From CAZBDV01 sp964490765 (GTDB lineage: Bacteria > Cloacimonadota > Cloacimonadia > Cloacimonadales > JAJBBL01): a stretch of DNA of 24,753 nucleotides. This document shows, one piece after another, positions 15,478-23,924 of the stretch (position 1 is its first letter; each line of letters starts with the position of its first letter). The notes beneath the pieces were generated by a model. The model saw only the letters and a list, made by a program, of their open reading frames with translations, was not told the DNA's origin and ran no database searches. The translations under genes and the position numbers were made by a program. The stretch is taken from assembly GCA_964490765.1 (NCBI GenBank), contig CAZBDV010000035.1, positions 1 to 24,753 of the forward strand, given 5' to 3'.

Positions 15478-18400
15478 ATGCATATTTTTCTGCCGGAGTT
15501 TATTGTTGAGAATGCAAAGGATAAGAATTACGCAGGGAAGATTGAGGCATCTGTTCTGTCGGTGGATCTGAACGGTTTTGACAGTCTTATCAATAATTTG
15601 CTTAAATCTCCTGACAATGAAACAGACAGCATTTTCGAAGTAATGAATTATGTCTTTACTCCTCTGATTGAAGTGATCAGAAATCATGGTGGGTTGATTG
15701 CTGTTCTAACAAGTAATTCTCTTACTGCAATCTTTCCGGGCAATAATAAAAGTGGTGCTATTAATGCTGCAATCCAAATCAGAGATTTTTTAAGAAAGAT
15801 CAGCAGAAGTATTAAGGAGTTTGGCTATCATAGCATTTCAGCGAATATCTTTATGGTCAACGGGTGTGTCGAATGGTTTGTGCTCCCGGGAGATCATGAG
15901 ACTGTTTATTGGTTTACTGGTCCGGCTATGGAAAAATTGGTGCTCGCACGTAGTAATCCCCGGTTGAACCAGATTGTAATGGGGAAAAATATGCTTGATA
16001 ATACGAAACTACAGGTGAAACGGATCAATCGTGAGTTTTGTATTCTTGAAGAAGCGGAGATAACTGAAGAACCCAATCTCAAAGAAAACAGCCGACTTGT
16101 CAGGAACAGTTCAATATTTGCGTTGATTCGTGACCTGGAAGACAAAGGGAAAATCCAGAACAAGCTCTGTTGTTATATAAATCTCAGTATGTTAATTGAA
16201 GATCATCTAAATACAATATTGAGTCTATGTGCTCAATATAGAGGGTTTTTAAGCAGAGTAGATCCTGTCGATAAGGGATGGAGTGCGTTGATGCTATTTG
16301 ATGTAGATGAGCATAACGACAAAAAGAGAGCAAGAGTAGTAAACCTGGCTATGCAATTACAGGTTCTCTGCAAAGAAAATATTCGTATTAGCCTGACTTC
16401 TGGTAAGGTATATTCCGGTATAATAGAAACACAACAATACAGTAATGTTGTCACAGCAGGACTTCCCGTCGATTTGGCAGAACGCTTGATGAAGAAAGCC
16501 GGCTGGGGTGAGATATGGTGCGATGGCAATGTTCATAAATTAGCGGAAGTATTACTGGATACTGAAGAAGTTGAACTGCTGAGATTGGAGGAGGATAGTG
16601 AAGAGATTGAAGTGTGGCGATTATATCGCAGTAATGAAAGAAAAGAATTTTCTCATTATTTGACGGACTTTATCGGGAGAAACGATGAACTTGAGAAGTT
16701 GGAGCGATCATGTAATCCATTATGGGAAGGTGAAAATGCTGGAATAACTTATATCTATGGAGAAGCAGGCCAAGGTAAATCACGCCTTGTTCACCAATTT
16801 AAGCAGATGCTCGGCAATAGAGTAGAGTTTTTCTTTTTGATAACAGACTCTATGCAACAGACCCCTTTGAATCCCTTTTCAAACTGGATAAAATCTCAGT
16901 TTACCAGTAAAATAGCCAGAAGTCTTTCAGAGTATCGAGAAGATTTCCGTTCACAATGGTCTGAATTCATGCAAAAGGTAGAAAAGATTACTCATTCTAA
17001 GCAGATTATCAAAGAATTAGAGAGAATCGAATCCATTATTGCTGGAATGATTGGACTGGAATGGGAAGGGAGTGTATACAGTGATCTCGAACCAAAATAC
17101 AGGGCAACTGTCAAAGGCTTCGCTTTCAAGTCTCTAATGGAAATCTTATCCATGATGAGACCGATAGTGTTGGTTATTGATAATATACAATGGTTAGATC
17201 AGGAATCGGAAGAAATCCTCATGATCCTTACCCGTAGGACAACAACCATGCCCTGTAAGGTTATCCTGACTTCAAGAAGTCTCGATAATGGTGATTATCC
17301 ACAACTCAAGTTCGATAACGATGTCAAGGAAGAGAGAATCTATCTCGGCGGTTTAGATGAAGAGCAGTCCAGTGAACTAATAGAATCTATACTGCAGCGG
17401 GATGTATCACCCGAGATAGTTAGATACGTGTACTCGCTCTCCAATGGCAACCCACTGCTTATTGAACAGATGACTCAATATCTGGAAACGACAGGGAGAT
17501 TAGAGATAAGAAACGATTGTTTCTACCTGAAAGATCAATCGTTTGAGTTACCTAAAGGACTGATGTCTGCTATAGTATCACGACTAAACCGACTTGGACC
17601 GGAATTGAAAAAGACAGTGCAAATAGCCAGCGTGCTCGGGACTGAATTCTCTGCGCAAATTCTGTATGAAATGCTTGAGACGCAAGAAAAGAGGACTGAT
17701 TATCTGAATATCTCAGTTGTCAGGACACAGTTACTACTGGCTGAACAGGAGCATATCTGGCATGCTACCAGTGAGTCGACTTATATCTTTAACCATTCAT
17801 TATTGTGTGATGTAGTATATAAAATGCAATCAAGACAGAGACTGAAGCAACTACATTTGCTGGCAGCACAGATTTTAAGAACATACTATTCTGAATATAA
17901 GCTGATGCTGGCGAAGGTAGCTGAACATTACGAGAAGTCTGGAGAATGGGAATTGGCAGTCGAGTTTTATACACAAACGGGCGATTATTATAAGGAACAA
18001 TGCTATTTTATACAAAGTCTTAAAAACTTTGAAAAAGCACTACTGATGTTGAAGAAAACCGCTGGTGACAGGAGTTTAGAGAAAGCAGAACTATTAAGTA
18101 ATATTGCTACCGTGTATTATCTTAAAGGTGACTTCGATAAAGCGCTAGACTGTCATCAACAGGTTCTCGGAATCCGGGAAAAACTGCTCAACCCCAAAAG
18201 TCTCGAAGTTGCAAACAGTTACAGAGAGATTAGCGATGTGTATATCAAAAAATCTGACCATGTTCAAGGGCTGAAATATACAGAAAAGGCGCTCGCCATT
18301 TATAAAGAGAAATTTGATGATGAAAAACTTGAGATAGCGGTTTGCCTCCATAATCTAGCAGCAGTATACAAAATGAAAAATGAATATACATCAGCATTGG

Positions 18401-19683
18401 AGTACTTCCAGCAGGCAAATCAACTCACCTGTAATATCTATGGAGAGGAGCATTTTCATACTGCTAAAAATCTAACTGCCATTGGTGCTGTATACACTGA
18501 GATAGGAGATATTGACCAGGCTATAACATATCATGAACGGGCGAAAACAATTTACGAATCAACCATAGGAAAGAGAAGACCCCAAACAGCTATATCATAC
18601 TATAATTTGGGAATTAATCACATTTTTAAAGGTAAGATGACTAAGGCTTTGGATTACCTGGAACAGGCTCTGGCTATACAGAGAGATATATTTGGTGAAC
18701 GGCATAGCGATACATCTGATACGGTATATTGTATCTCTGTTGTATATTCCCGATTAGGTGACATCAAAACATCATTAGCTTACTATAAAGAAGCTCTGTC
18801 AATAAATAAGGAACTCTTTGGTGAACGACACCCGAATACAGCCGCCATTTTGAATGGTATTGGCAGTATGTATATCAAGAAAGGTGATTTCAATAAAGCA
18901 TCTGGATATATTCAGAAAGCACTCTCTATAGATCAGGAAACTCTGGGAGAGAAGCACCCTCAAACCACATGTGATCTCATCAATATGGGTATCATCTACG
19001 GAAATAAGGGTGATCAGGAAAGAGCACTGAGATATCTTGAGAAAGCTTTATCCCTTCAGAAGGAGATATTTGGCGAAAAAGATTTCCGTACCGGTTACAC
19101 TATGAATTTTATTGGAGAGATGTATATCGACAAAGGAGATATCGATAAGGCATTAGAATATGTACTTCGTTCTCTGACTATCAGCACAGAAACATTGGGT
19201 GAGCGACATAATAATACAGCAGTCAGTTTGCATATCCTAGGTGATATATATATTGAGAAGGGCGATTATGTCAAAGCCAGAAGTTATCTGGAACAGGCTT
19301 TAGATATTTCAAATGAGAATGTCGGACCCAATCATATTCAGACTGCACATAGCATGAACAGTATGGGCCTAGTCTACCTTGATAATGGTGATTTTGAAAA
19401 GGCGCTAAGCTTCATAGAGAAGGCATTAAAGGTTTTCAAGAAACACGTCGAGATGCAGCACCCGGGTTTGCTGGATTGTCTGAAAAATATCGGAAAGGTC
19501 TATTTAGCTCAGAAGAAATATGACAAAGCACTGGATTATTTTCAGCAATTGTATTCAATAAGAAAAGAAACCTTTGGGGAGAAGCATCAGTGGACGATTG
19601 AAGCTATCAGTGAGATTGTTAATACCTGCGAAAAGATGGGAGACAGGGCAAAAGCATTGGAGTATCAAAAATTGATACAGTGA
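15478..19683 (+). CDS. sAC-like signalling protein: two degenerate class III cyclase domains, STAND/AAA ATPase, TPR array
   Basis: 1401 residues, cytoplasmic, ATG 15478 with TGGAGG 4 bases upstream. Residues ~22-180: cyclase-like domain 1 keeps VDLNGF (D30, first metal Asp position), but the region matching KxxGDxxxAxF reads LTSNSLTAIF, so the second Asp is N80 and the Lys and Gly are lost. Residues ~225-355: domain 2 has YINLS in place of the Asp motif, then DKGWSALMLF, SGKVYSGII and VDLAERL. Residues ~395-720: AAA_16-type NTPase with Walker A GEAGQGKS (428-435), Walker B VLVIDNIQWLD (564-574), ILTSR and SNGNPLLIEQ. Residues ~865-1401: 42-residue TPRs. This is the order of soluble adenylyl cyclase. 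Cyclase activity is doubtful; the NTPase looks intact. A role as a nucleotide- or ligand-sensing scaffold is inference. Confidence 0.85.
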   Translation: MHIFLPEFIVENAKDKNYAGKIEASVLSVDLNGFDSLINNLLKSPDNETDSIFEVMNYVFTPLIEVIRNHGGLIAVLTSNSLTAIFPGNNKSGAINAAIQIRDFLRKISRSIKEFGYHSISANIFMVNGCVEWFVLPGDHETVYWFTGPAMEKLVLARSNPRLNQIVMGKNMLDNTKLQVKRINREFCILEEAEITEEPNLKENSRLVRNSSIFALIRDLEDKGKIQNKLCCYINLSMLIEDHLNTILSLCAQYRGFLSRVDPVDKGWSALMLFDVDEHNDKKRARVVNLAMQLQVLCKENIRISLTSGKVYSGIIETQQYSNVVTAGLPVDLAERLMKKAGWGEIWCDGNVHKLAEVLLDTEEVELLRLEEDSEEIEVWRLYRSNERKEFSHYLTDFIGRNDELEKLERSCNPLWEGENAGITYIYGEAGQGKSRLVHQFKQMLGNRVEFFFLITDSMQQTPLNPFSNWIKSQFTSKIARSLSEYREDFRSQWSEFMQKVEKITHSKQIIKELERIESIIAGMIGLEWEGSVYSDLEPKYRATVKGFAFKSLMEILSMMRPIVLVIDNIQWLDQESEEILMILTRRTTTMPCKVILTSRSLDNGDYPQLKFDNDVKEERIYLGGLDEEQSSELIESILQRDVSPEIVRYVYSLSNGNPLLIEQMTQYLETTGRLEIRNDCFYLKDQSFELPKGLMSAIVSRLNRLGPELKKTVQIASVLGTEFSAQILYEMLETQEKRTDYLNISVVRTQLLLAEQEHIWHATSESTYIFNHSLLCDVVYKMQSRQRLKQLHLLAAQILRTYYSEYKLMLAKVAEHYEKSGEWELAVEFYTQTGDYYKEQCYFIQSLKNFEKALLMLKKTAGDRSLEKAELLSNIATVYYLKGDFDKALDCHQQVLGIREKLLNPKSLEVANSYREISDVYIKKSDHVQGLKYTEKALAIYKEKFDDEKLEIAVCLHNLAAVYKMKNEYTSALEYFQQANQLTCNIYGEEHFHTAKNLTAIGAVYTEIGDIDQAITYHERAKTIYESTIGKRRPQTAISYYNLGINHIFKGKMTKALDYLEQALAIQRDIFGERHSDTSDTVYCISVVYSRLGDIKTSLAYYKEALSINKELFGERHPNTAAILNGIGSMYIKKGDFNKASGYIQKALSIDQETLGEKHPQTTCDLINMGIIYGNKGDQERALRYLEKALSLQKEIFGEKDFRTGYTMNFIGEMYIDKGDIDKALEYVLRSLTISTETLGERHNNTAVSLHILGDIYIEKGDYVKARSYLEQALDISNENVGPNHIQTAHSMNSMGLVYLDNGDFEKALSFIEKALKVFKKHVEMQHPGLLDCLKNIGKVYLAQKKYDKALDYFQQLYSIRKETFGEKHQWTIEAISEIVNTCEKMGDRAKALEYQKLIQ
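18072..19680 (+). repeat. Tandem 126-bp repeats encoding kinesin-light-chain-type TPRs
   Basis: Twelve full 42-residue units and one partial unit follow each other without insertions. The consensus is xTAxxLxxIGxVYxxKGDxxKALxYxEKALxIxxExxGExH. The unit length is 42, not the 34 of ordinary TPRs, as in kinesin light chains and other TPR_12 proteins. Repeats are diverged at DNA level, so this is an old array. Confidence 0.88.
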
Positions 19684-19783
19684 TGCATTCAGAATAGAGG
19701 ATGATTAGTAACAGTTTATCTGTGATAATCAAACAAAAAAATCTTAAGTATACAGAATTTTATGAACTCAAGGAGAGCAAAAC

Positions 19784-20419
19784 ATGGCCAGAATAGCACC
19801 TTTTGAGAAGCATTATCAGGAATATGAAGCCTGGTTCAGTAACAACCGTTTTGTTTATGAATCGGAATTGGAGGCAGTTAAACAGTTGATACCAGCAAAT
19901 TGTAAAGGACTCGACATCGGCGTTGGCAGCGGAAGGTTTGCAACTCCCTTTGGTATCAAACATGGTGTAGATCCATCAAATGAGATGGCTAGTTATGCGA
20001 GGAAATTGGGAATAGAGGTCAGGGATGGGATTGCAGAAGATCTTCCTTATTCAGATTCTGAATTTGATTATGCTCTAATGGTTACTACGGTCTGTTTTCT
20101 CGACGATATTATGACAGCTATGAAAGAGGCAAACAGAGTGCTGAAACCTGACGGTTCACTGATTATCGGGTTGATCGATCGGGAGAGTCCGCTGGGAAAG
20201 ATCTACCAGAAGTATAAAAAAGATAATCCTTTCTATAAAGTAGCAACCTTTTACTCAGTTGAAGAGATTTTGAGTAATATGAGAAAAGGGGGATTTGACG
20301 ATTTTGAATTCAGACAGACGATTTTCCGAGACTTGAGTGAGATCAAGGAGCGGGAAGTGGTCCTGGATGGCTATGGCAAAGGATCATTTGTTGCTATTAA
20401 AGGAACAAAAAGAAAGTAG
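19784..20419 (+). CDS. Class I SAM-dependent methyltransferase (Methyltransf_11 type)
   Basis: 211 residues, ATG 19784 with AAGGAG 8 bases upstream. Motif I, which binds SAM, is GLDIGVGSGRFA at about residues 43-54. It is followed by GVDPSNEMASYARK (motif II acidic region), the DGIAEDLPYSDSEFDYAL block and NRVLKPDGSLIIGLIDRES (post-motif region), giving a complete Rossmann-type methyltransferase core. The substrate cannot be told from the sequence; small-molecule (UbiE-like) substrates are common in this family. It lies 100 bp after the cyclase-like gene on the same strand, and the spacer has a candidate TATACA at 19749-19754 and a small palindrome TTATC-TGT-GATAA (19716-19728). It ends at a strong shared terminator. 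Confidence 0.88.
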   Translation: MARIAPFEKHYQEYEAWFSNNRFVYESELEAVKQLIPANCKGLDIGVGSGRFATPFGIKHGVDPSNEMASYARKLGIEVRDGIAEDLPYSDSEFDYALMVTTVCFLDDIMTAMKEANRVLKPDGSLIIGLIDRESPLGKIYQKYKKDNPFYKVATFYSVEEILSNMRKGGFDDFEFRQTIFRDLSEIKEREVVLDGYGKGSFVAIKGTKRK

Positions 20420-20458
20420 ATACGAACGTTCTTTTAGAGAATTAGCACATAGAAATAA

Positions 20459-20498
20459 AAAAGCCCTGCTGGTTGCGTAACTTATAAGCAGGGCTTTT
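20459..20498. terminator. Bidirectional terminator between the methyltransferase and OsmC genes
   Basis: A perfect 12-bp stem (AAAAGCCCTGCT 20459-20470, AGCAGGGCTTTT 20487-20498) with a 16-base loop has A residues on one arm and T residues on the other, so it can act in both directions. It sits between two convergent genes. Confidence 0.93.
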
Positions 20499-20520
20499 AC
20501 TATTTCCTCTCTTTAAGTTG

Positions 20521-20949
20521 TTAAGCTTCTTCTACAGTCACTCCACAGAGAGTGTCTGATACTGGACACTTCTCCTTTATGTATTCTTTAAGTTTGTCGA
20601 TGTTCTCCTGGGAAGATGATGAATCAAAACGCATCTTGTATCTTATTGTCTGATACCCGGGTCTGACATCGGGATTCTTACCAAGAAAACCGTCAGGGTC
20701 TAGATCACCTTCCAGATCTACATGAAATCCTTTTAAATCGACATTAAATTTCCTGGCAAAGGCAGCTGCGCAAATTGCCATGCAACCACCTAGAGAGTTA
20801 AGAAGTAACTCAACCGGATTCATAGCTTTATCTTCACCACCCAGTTCAGGTGGTTCATCAATACCTACTTTAAACCCTCTTGAATGTCCTTCACAATAGG
20901 TTTTTCGGCCTGACCATTTAACTTCAGCTTTAAAAGTTGTTGTTGCCAT
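20521..20949 (-). CDS. OsmC/Ohr-family peroxide-resistance protein
   Basis: 142 residues, ATG 20949 with AAAGGAG 7 bases upstream. OsmC-family proteins are cytoplasmic thiol peroxidases or related proteins that reduce organic peroxides using two cysteines. Both are present: C56 in NPVELLLNSLGGCMAIC and C128 in KEKCPVSDTL, with the usual NPxELLL helix motif. An extra cysteine is found at 60 and another at 135. The length is normal. The sequence resembles the YhfA/OsmC-like subgroup more than classic Ohr, so substrate preference is uncertain. It is divergent from the membrane methyltransferase gene; the spacer has a candidate promoter and an inverted repeat. Confidence 0.9.
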   Translation of the reverse strand: MATTTFKAEVKWSGRKTYCEGHSRGFKVGIDEPPELGGEDKAMNPVELLLNSLGGCMAICAAAFARKFNVDLKGFHVDLEGDLDPDGFLGKNPDVRPGYQTIRYKMRFDSSSSQENIDKLKEYIKEKCPVSDTLCGVTVEEA

Positions 20950-21025
20950 ATCTATTCTCCTTTATCCTGATTTGGGTAAAATATAAGAAAATTATTGAGA
21001 ATACCAAACATTCTTTTGAAGTGAG

Positions 21026-21047
21026 AGATTCTATGCTTAAAGAATCT
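21026..21047. promoter_or_regulatory. Inverted repeat in the OsmC / membrane methyltransferase divergent spacer
   Basis: AGATTC (21026-21031) and GAATCT (21042-21047) form a perfect 6-bp repeat with a 10-base spacer. It lies 77 bases before the OsmC start. A candidate OsmC promoter (TTGGTA, 16 bases, TATATT on the minus strand) lies between them, so a regulator site is possible but unproven. Confidence 0.3.
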
Positions 21048-21080
21048 GGTACTCTACAACAACTTAACGAAACACTCGTA

Positions 21081-21089
21081 TGCTATACT
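21081..21089 (+). promoter_or_regulatory. Extended -10 promoter candidate for the membrane methyltransferase
   Basis: TGC immediately followed by TATACT (21084-21089) matches an extended -10 element; no good -35 box is present. The leader to ATG 21192 would be about 96 nt. Confidence 0.35.
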
Positions 21090-21191
21090 ACTACAGATTA
21101 GATACCTATCGAAGGTTTATCTGCCATCCTAGAGGTTTTTTACTTGCCAGAATCAAAGATGTGAAGTTATCTTTACACCAGGAGTTTTGAT

Positions 21192-21776
21192 ATGGTTATT
21201 CAACTGAAAAAGATACAGCATGTATTAGTCAGGAAAAGGCTGAGGATAGCCTTACTTATAGTAATGGCATATGTTATCTATAAGATGTTTGACCTTTATG
21301 ACAAACCATATAGTTTTGATAACCACCTGATCGGATTGATCGGGTTTGGTGTTGTAATAACAGGATTGTTACTCAGATCCTGGGCTGCAGGAGTCATCAT
21401 CAAAAATAAACAACTCACTACAATCGGCCCATATTCGCTATGGAGACACCCTCTCTATATTGGTTCCTTACTGTTAACAATAGGTTTTTGTATTATTTTG
21501 CGAGACTGGTTTCTCTGGGTGGTTGCATCATTTTTGATTATTATAATTTATATCCCTAAGATCAAGGAGGAAGAAGCCAAGTTAAAGAGGATATTCTCTG
21601 ATCAATGGGACTTGTATTGTGAGAAGACTGGTATTTTTTTGCTGTATAATATCAAACCACAAATTCTTCTATCTGGCTGGTCTCTCAAGCAGTGGTTCCA
21701 TAATAAAGAGTACAATGCCTGGATAGCGGTAGCAATTGTAATCGGTATAATTGAAATCTGGCATCTATATTATTAG
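21192..21776 (+). CDS. ICMT/PEMT-like membrane methyltransferase family protein
   Basis: 194 residues, ATG 21192 with AGGAG 7 bases upstream. The protein has about five hydrophobic segments (roughly residues 13-28, 40-60, 85-101, 104-118 and a C-terminal one at 174-192). The family core is present: GPYSLWRHPLYIGSLLLTIG at about 77-96, and the acidic C-terminal EEEAKLKRIFSDQWDLYCEKTG (~118-139). The R-HP-Y and EE elements form the SAM and active-site region in isoprenylcysteine and phospholipid methyltransferases. Bacterial members are mostly uncharacterised and may methylate lipids or small molecules, so no specific substrate is assigned. The ~40-residue extension with an extra C-terminal hydrophobic segment is longer than the minimal core. 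Confidence 0.8.
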   Translation: MVIQLKKIQHVLVRKRLRIALLIVMAYVIYKMFDLYDKPYSFDNHLIGLIGFGVVITGLLLRSWAAGVIIKNKQLTTIGPYSLWRHPLYIGSLLLTIGFCIILRDWFLWVVASFLIIIIYIPKIKEEEAKLKRIFSDQWDLYCEKTGIFLLYNIKPQILLSGWSLKQWFHNKEYNAWIAVAIVIGIIEIWHLYY

Positions 21777-21797
21777 CATTAATACCGTGGTCGCAAA

Positions 21798-21841
21798 ATA
21801 CTATAAACGAGAACAAATAGTCTGAAGATTGTCTATAGTAT
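21798..21841. repeat. Perfect 8-bp inverted repeat before the third GLUG gene
   Basis: ATACTATA (21798-21805) and TATAGTAT (21834-21841) are separated by 28 bases, 22 bases after the upstream stop codon. No T-tract follows, so it is not a classic terminator. AT-rich, so chance is possible. Confidence 0.3.
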
Positions 21842-21934
21842 ATGGGCTCTTTATCATGCGATACCGGTGTTTAAGTTCTTTATGTAAAAACTACAGAACA
21901 GTTACCTCTTCTTTTGGCATCAGTAATTCATAGC

Positions 21935-21962
21935 TTGACACTGTTAATCTGCCATATACAAA
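21935..21962 (+). promoter_or_regulatory. Candidate promoter for GLUG paralogue 3
   Basis: A perfect TTGACA (21935-21940) is followed after 16 bases by TACAAA (21957-21962), a 4-of-6 match to the -10 consensus. The leader would be about 60 nt. Confidence 0.35.
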
Positions 21963-22031
21963 ATATTAAGAGAAAGAGAATATTTAACAAAATTGCTGAA
22001 GAGTTTCGGACGAATTGAGGAAGGAGGACAT

Positions 22032-23924
22032 ATGAAGTGTTTGCTTCTATTTATGGGTCTAGTAATGATTTTTTCTTCACTGTTGTCGCAAATCGCTATA
22101 ATGCCAGAGGTTGGTGATGGTTCGGAAGAGAATCCCTTTGAAATATCGTCGCTCGAGAATCTATATTGGATAACTGCCAGTAACGATGTCGTAGAAGACC
22201 CTGATCGCGAGATCCGCTGGTCCAGTCATTATACTCAGATAAATGATATAGACGCTATTGATACAGAAACCTGGTTTGAAGGAGAGGGATGGTCTCCAAT
22301 TGGGATTTTTGTTGAGCCTGATCATAATGATAATCTCTCATTTACCGGCCTGTATGACGGACAGCATTACATCATAGAAGGTCTAAACATAAATCGTCCT
22401 GCTCAAAATTATATAGGAATGTTTGGTATTTGTGACGAGGCTACAATAGAAAATGTGGGGTTAATTGACATTGATGTTACCGGAGGTATGTATGTCGGAG
22501 GGTTGATCGGATTAGCTATGGATGCAGATATTGTTAACTGCTTCACTACAGGTACTGTCACAGGAACTGATGAACGAGTTGGGGGAATTATAGGAAACAA
22601 TATCAGTTCATTTGTAAATCATTGTTATAGTTCAGCTGCTGTAGCAGGAGAGAATCAACTTGTTGGAGGATTGATTGGTGTAGACTTTTATTCAATGATT
22701 AAAAAATCCTACAGTACCGGCGAGGTTAACACTCAGGCTGATTACGTAGGAGGACTCATCGGCGCGGTAAATGATTCCTATGTTAATGAGTGTTTCAGTA
22801 CTGGTAATGTAACAGGTAATATTCGTGTTGGTGGGTTGTTAGGAATAAATAGAGAGTATTCGAATGTTAGTAACTCTTACAGTAGGGGGAATGTCATTGG
22901 AGATGCACGTGTGGGTGGTTTTGCAGGTGTGGTAATTAACAATGGTATGATCCAGCACTGTTACAGTACTGGCAGTGTTACTGGTAATAATAATGTAGGA
23001 GGATTGGTTGGACGACAGGTTACAGGACCTACAGCAGTGAATAGCTACTGGGATACAGAGAGTTCCGGACAGACATCAAGTGCAAGTGGCGAGGGGAGAA
23101 CTACTTCCGAGATGACTCATCCCCATGACGAAAATACATATGTCAGTTGGGATTTTATGAACAATTGGGCAGAGGATGAAAATTATTCCATCAATAACGG
23201 TTATCCTTATCTGCAATGGGAGTTTACACTCGATCCCAATCCCTGTACTGCCGTTGATCCGATCCCTGAAGATAATGCTACTGATGTACCTATAACACTC
23301 TCTGAACTCTCCTGGAGTTATTTCAGCCATCCAGATTATTCTGACCCGGTAGGGTTCAGGATTTATATGAATAAGACAGGAGAATTCTCCGAAGATGATG
23401 ATTATGCATGGGTTGCTTTTAGCGAAGAGCAGGTACAGTATTCCAGTTCTCTGGTTCTGGATGAACTCGGTTATGACACAACTTACTTCTGGCAAGTCGT
23501 TCCCACTACTATTCCCGGTAGAGAGTTCATTCTCAGCAGCAGAATTGATACATCAAATGAACTTAGAAGAGGCGATGCACTAAACTGTCCAATTTGGTCA
23601 TTTACTGTTGAAGTAGATACGTCTGCACAAAATTTTGCTGATGAGATTGGCAGTAAGTATATCATGAATTATCCGAATCCCTTTAATCCAGAGACTGTTA
23701 TCTGTTTTAGTTTACCTGAAAATACTGAAGTAGACATTGAGATCTACAATGTGCTTGGACAGAAGATAAAAACTCTAATCAATAAACCCATTGAAGCAGG
23801 ATGCTACGAAATTACTTGGGATGGTAAAAACCAATCAGGCAAACCAGTTGGTTCAGGATTTTATTTCGCTGTTTTAACTACTCGTGAGTTTACGATTATT
23901 GAAAGAATGCTACTACTTAGATAG
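22032..23924 (+). CDS. Secreted GLUG-repeat protein (paralogue 3) with extra Ig/Fn3-like domain and C-terminal sorting domain
   Basis: 630 residues. ATG 22032 follows AAGGAGG (22021-22027); a TTG start at 21993 would put 13 polar residues before the signal peptide (MKCLLLFMGLVMIFSSLLSQ) and is rejected. The N-terminal block is that of the other paralogues (DGSEENPFEI, LYWITAS, WSSHYTQINDIDA). Seven to eight GLUG units follow (VGGLIG, VGGIIG, VGGLIG, VGGLIG, VGGLLG, VGGFAG, VGGLVG), then SYWDTESSG and NNGYPYL. Unlike paralogues 1 and 2 it has a further domain of about 125 residues (from TAVDPIPEDNATDVP) of Ig/Fn3-like type with DTTYFWQVVP, before the C-terminal domain starting at ~546 (NYPNPFNPET to RMLLLR). 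Probably exported and surface-attached; ligand unknown. Confidence 0.85.
   Translation: MKCLLLFMGLVMIFSSLLSQIAIMPEVGDGSEENPFEISSLENLYWITASNDVVEDPDREIRWSSHYTQINDIDAIDTETWFEGEGWSPIGIFVEPDHNDNLSFTGLYDGQHYIIEGLNINRPAQNYIGMFGICDEATIENVGLIDIDVTGGMYVGGLIGLAMDADIVNCFTTGTVTGTDERVGGIIGNNISSFVNHCYSSAAVAGENQLVGGLIGVDFYSMIKKSYSTGEVNTQADYVGGLIGAVNDSYVNECFSTGNVTGNIRVGGLLGINREYSNVSNSYSRGNVIGDARVGGFAGVVINNGMIQHCYSTGSVTGNNNVGGLVGRQVTGPTAVNSYWDTESSGQTSSASGEGRTTSEMTHPHDENTYVSWDFMNNWAEDENYSINNGYPYLQWEFTLDPNPCTAVDPIPEDNATDVPITLSELSWSYFSHPDYSDPVGFRIYMNKTGEFSEDDDYAWVAFSEEQVQYSSSLVLDELGYDTTYFWQVVPTTIPGREFILSSRIDTSNELRRGDALNCPIWSFTVEVDTSAQNFADEIGSKYIMNYPNPFNPETVICFSLPENTEVDIEIYNVLGQKIKTLINKPIEAGCYEITWDGKNQSGKPVGSGFYFAVLTTREFTIIERMLLLR

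Noticed and set aside
15478..16560. Calling the N-terminus of the 1401-residue protein an active adenylate cyclase
   Set aside because: The second metal-binding Asp and the neighbouring Lys/Gly are replaced in domain 1, and domain 2 lacks its Asp, so an active-enzyme label is not justified.
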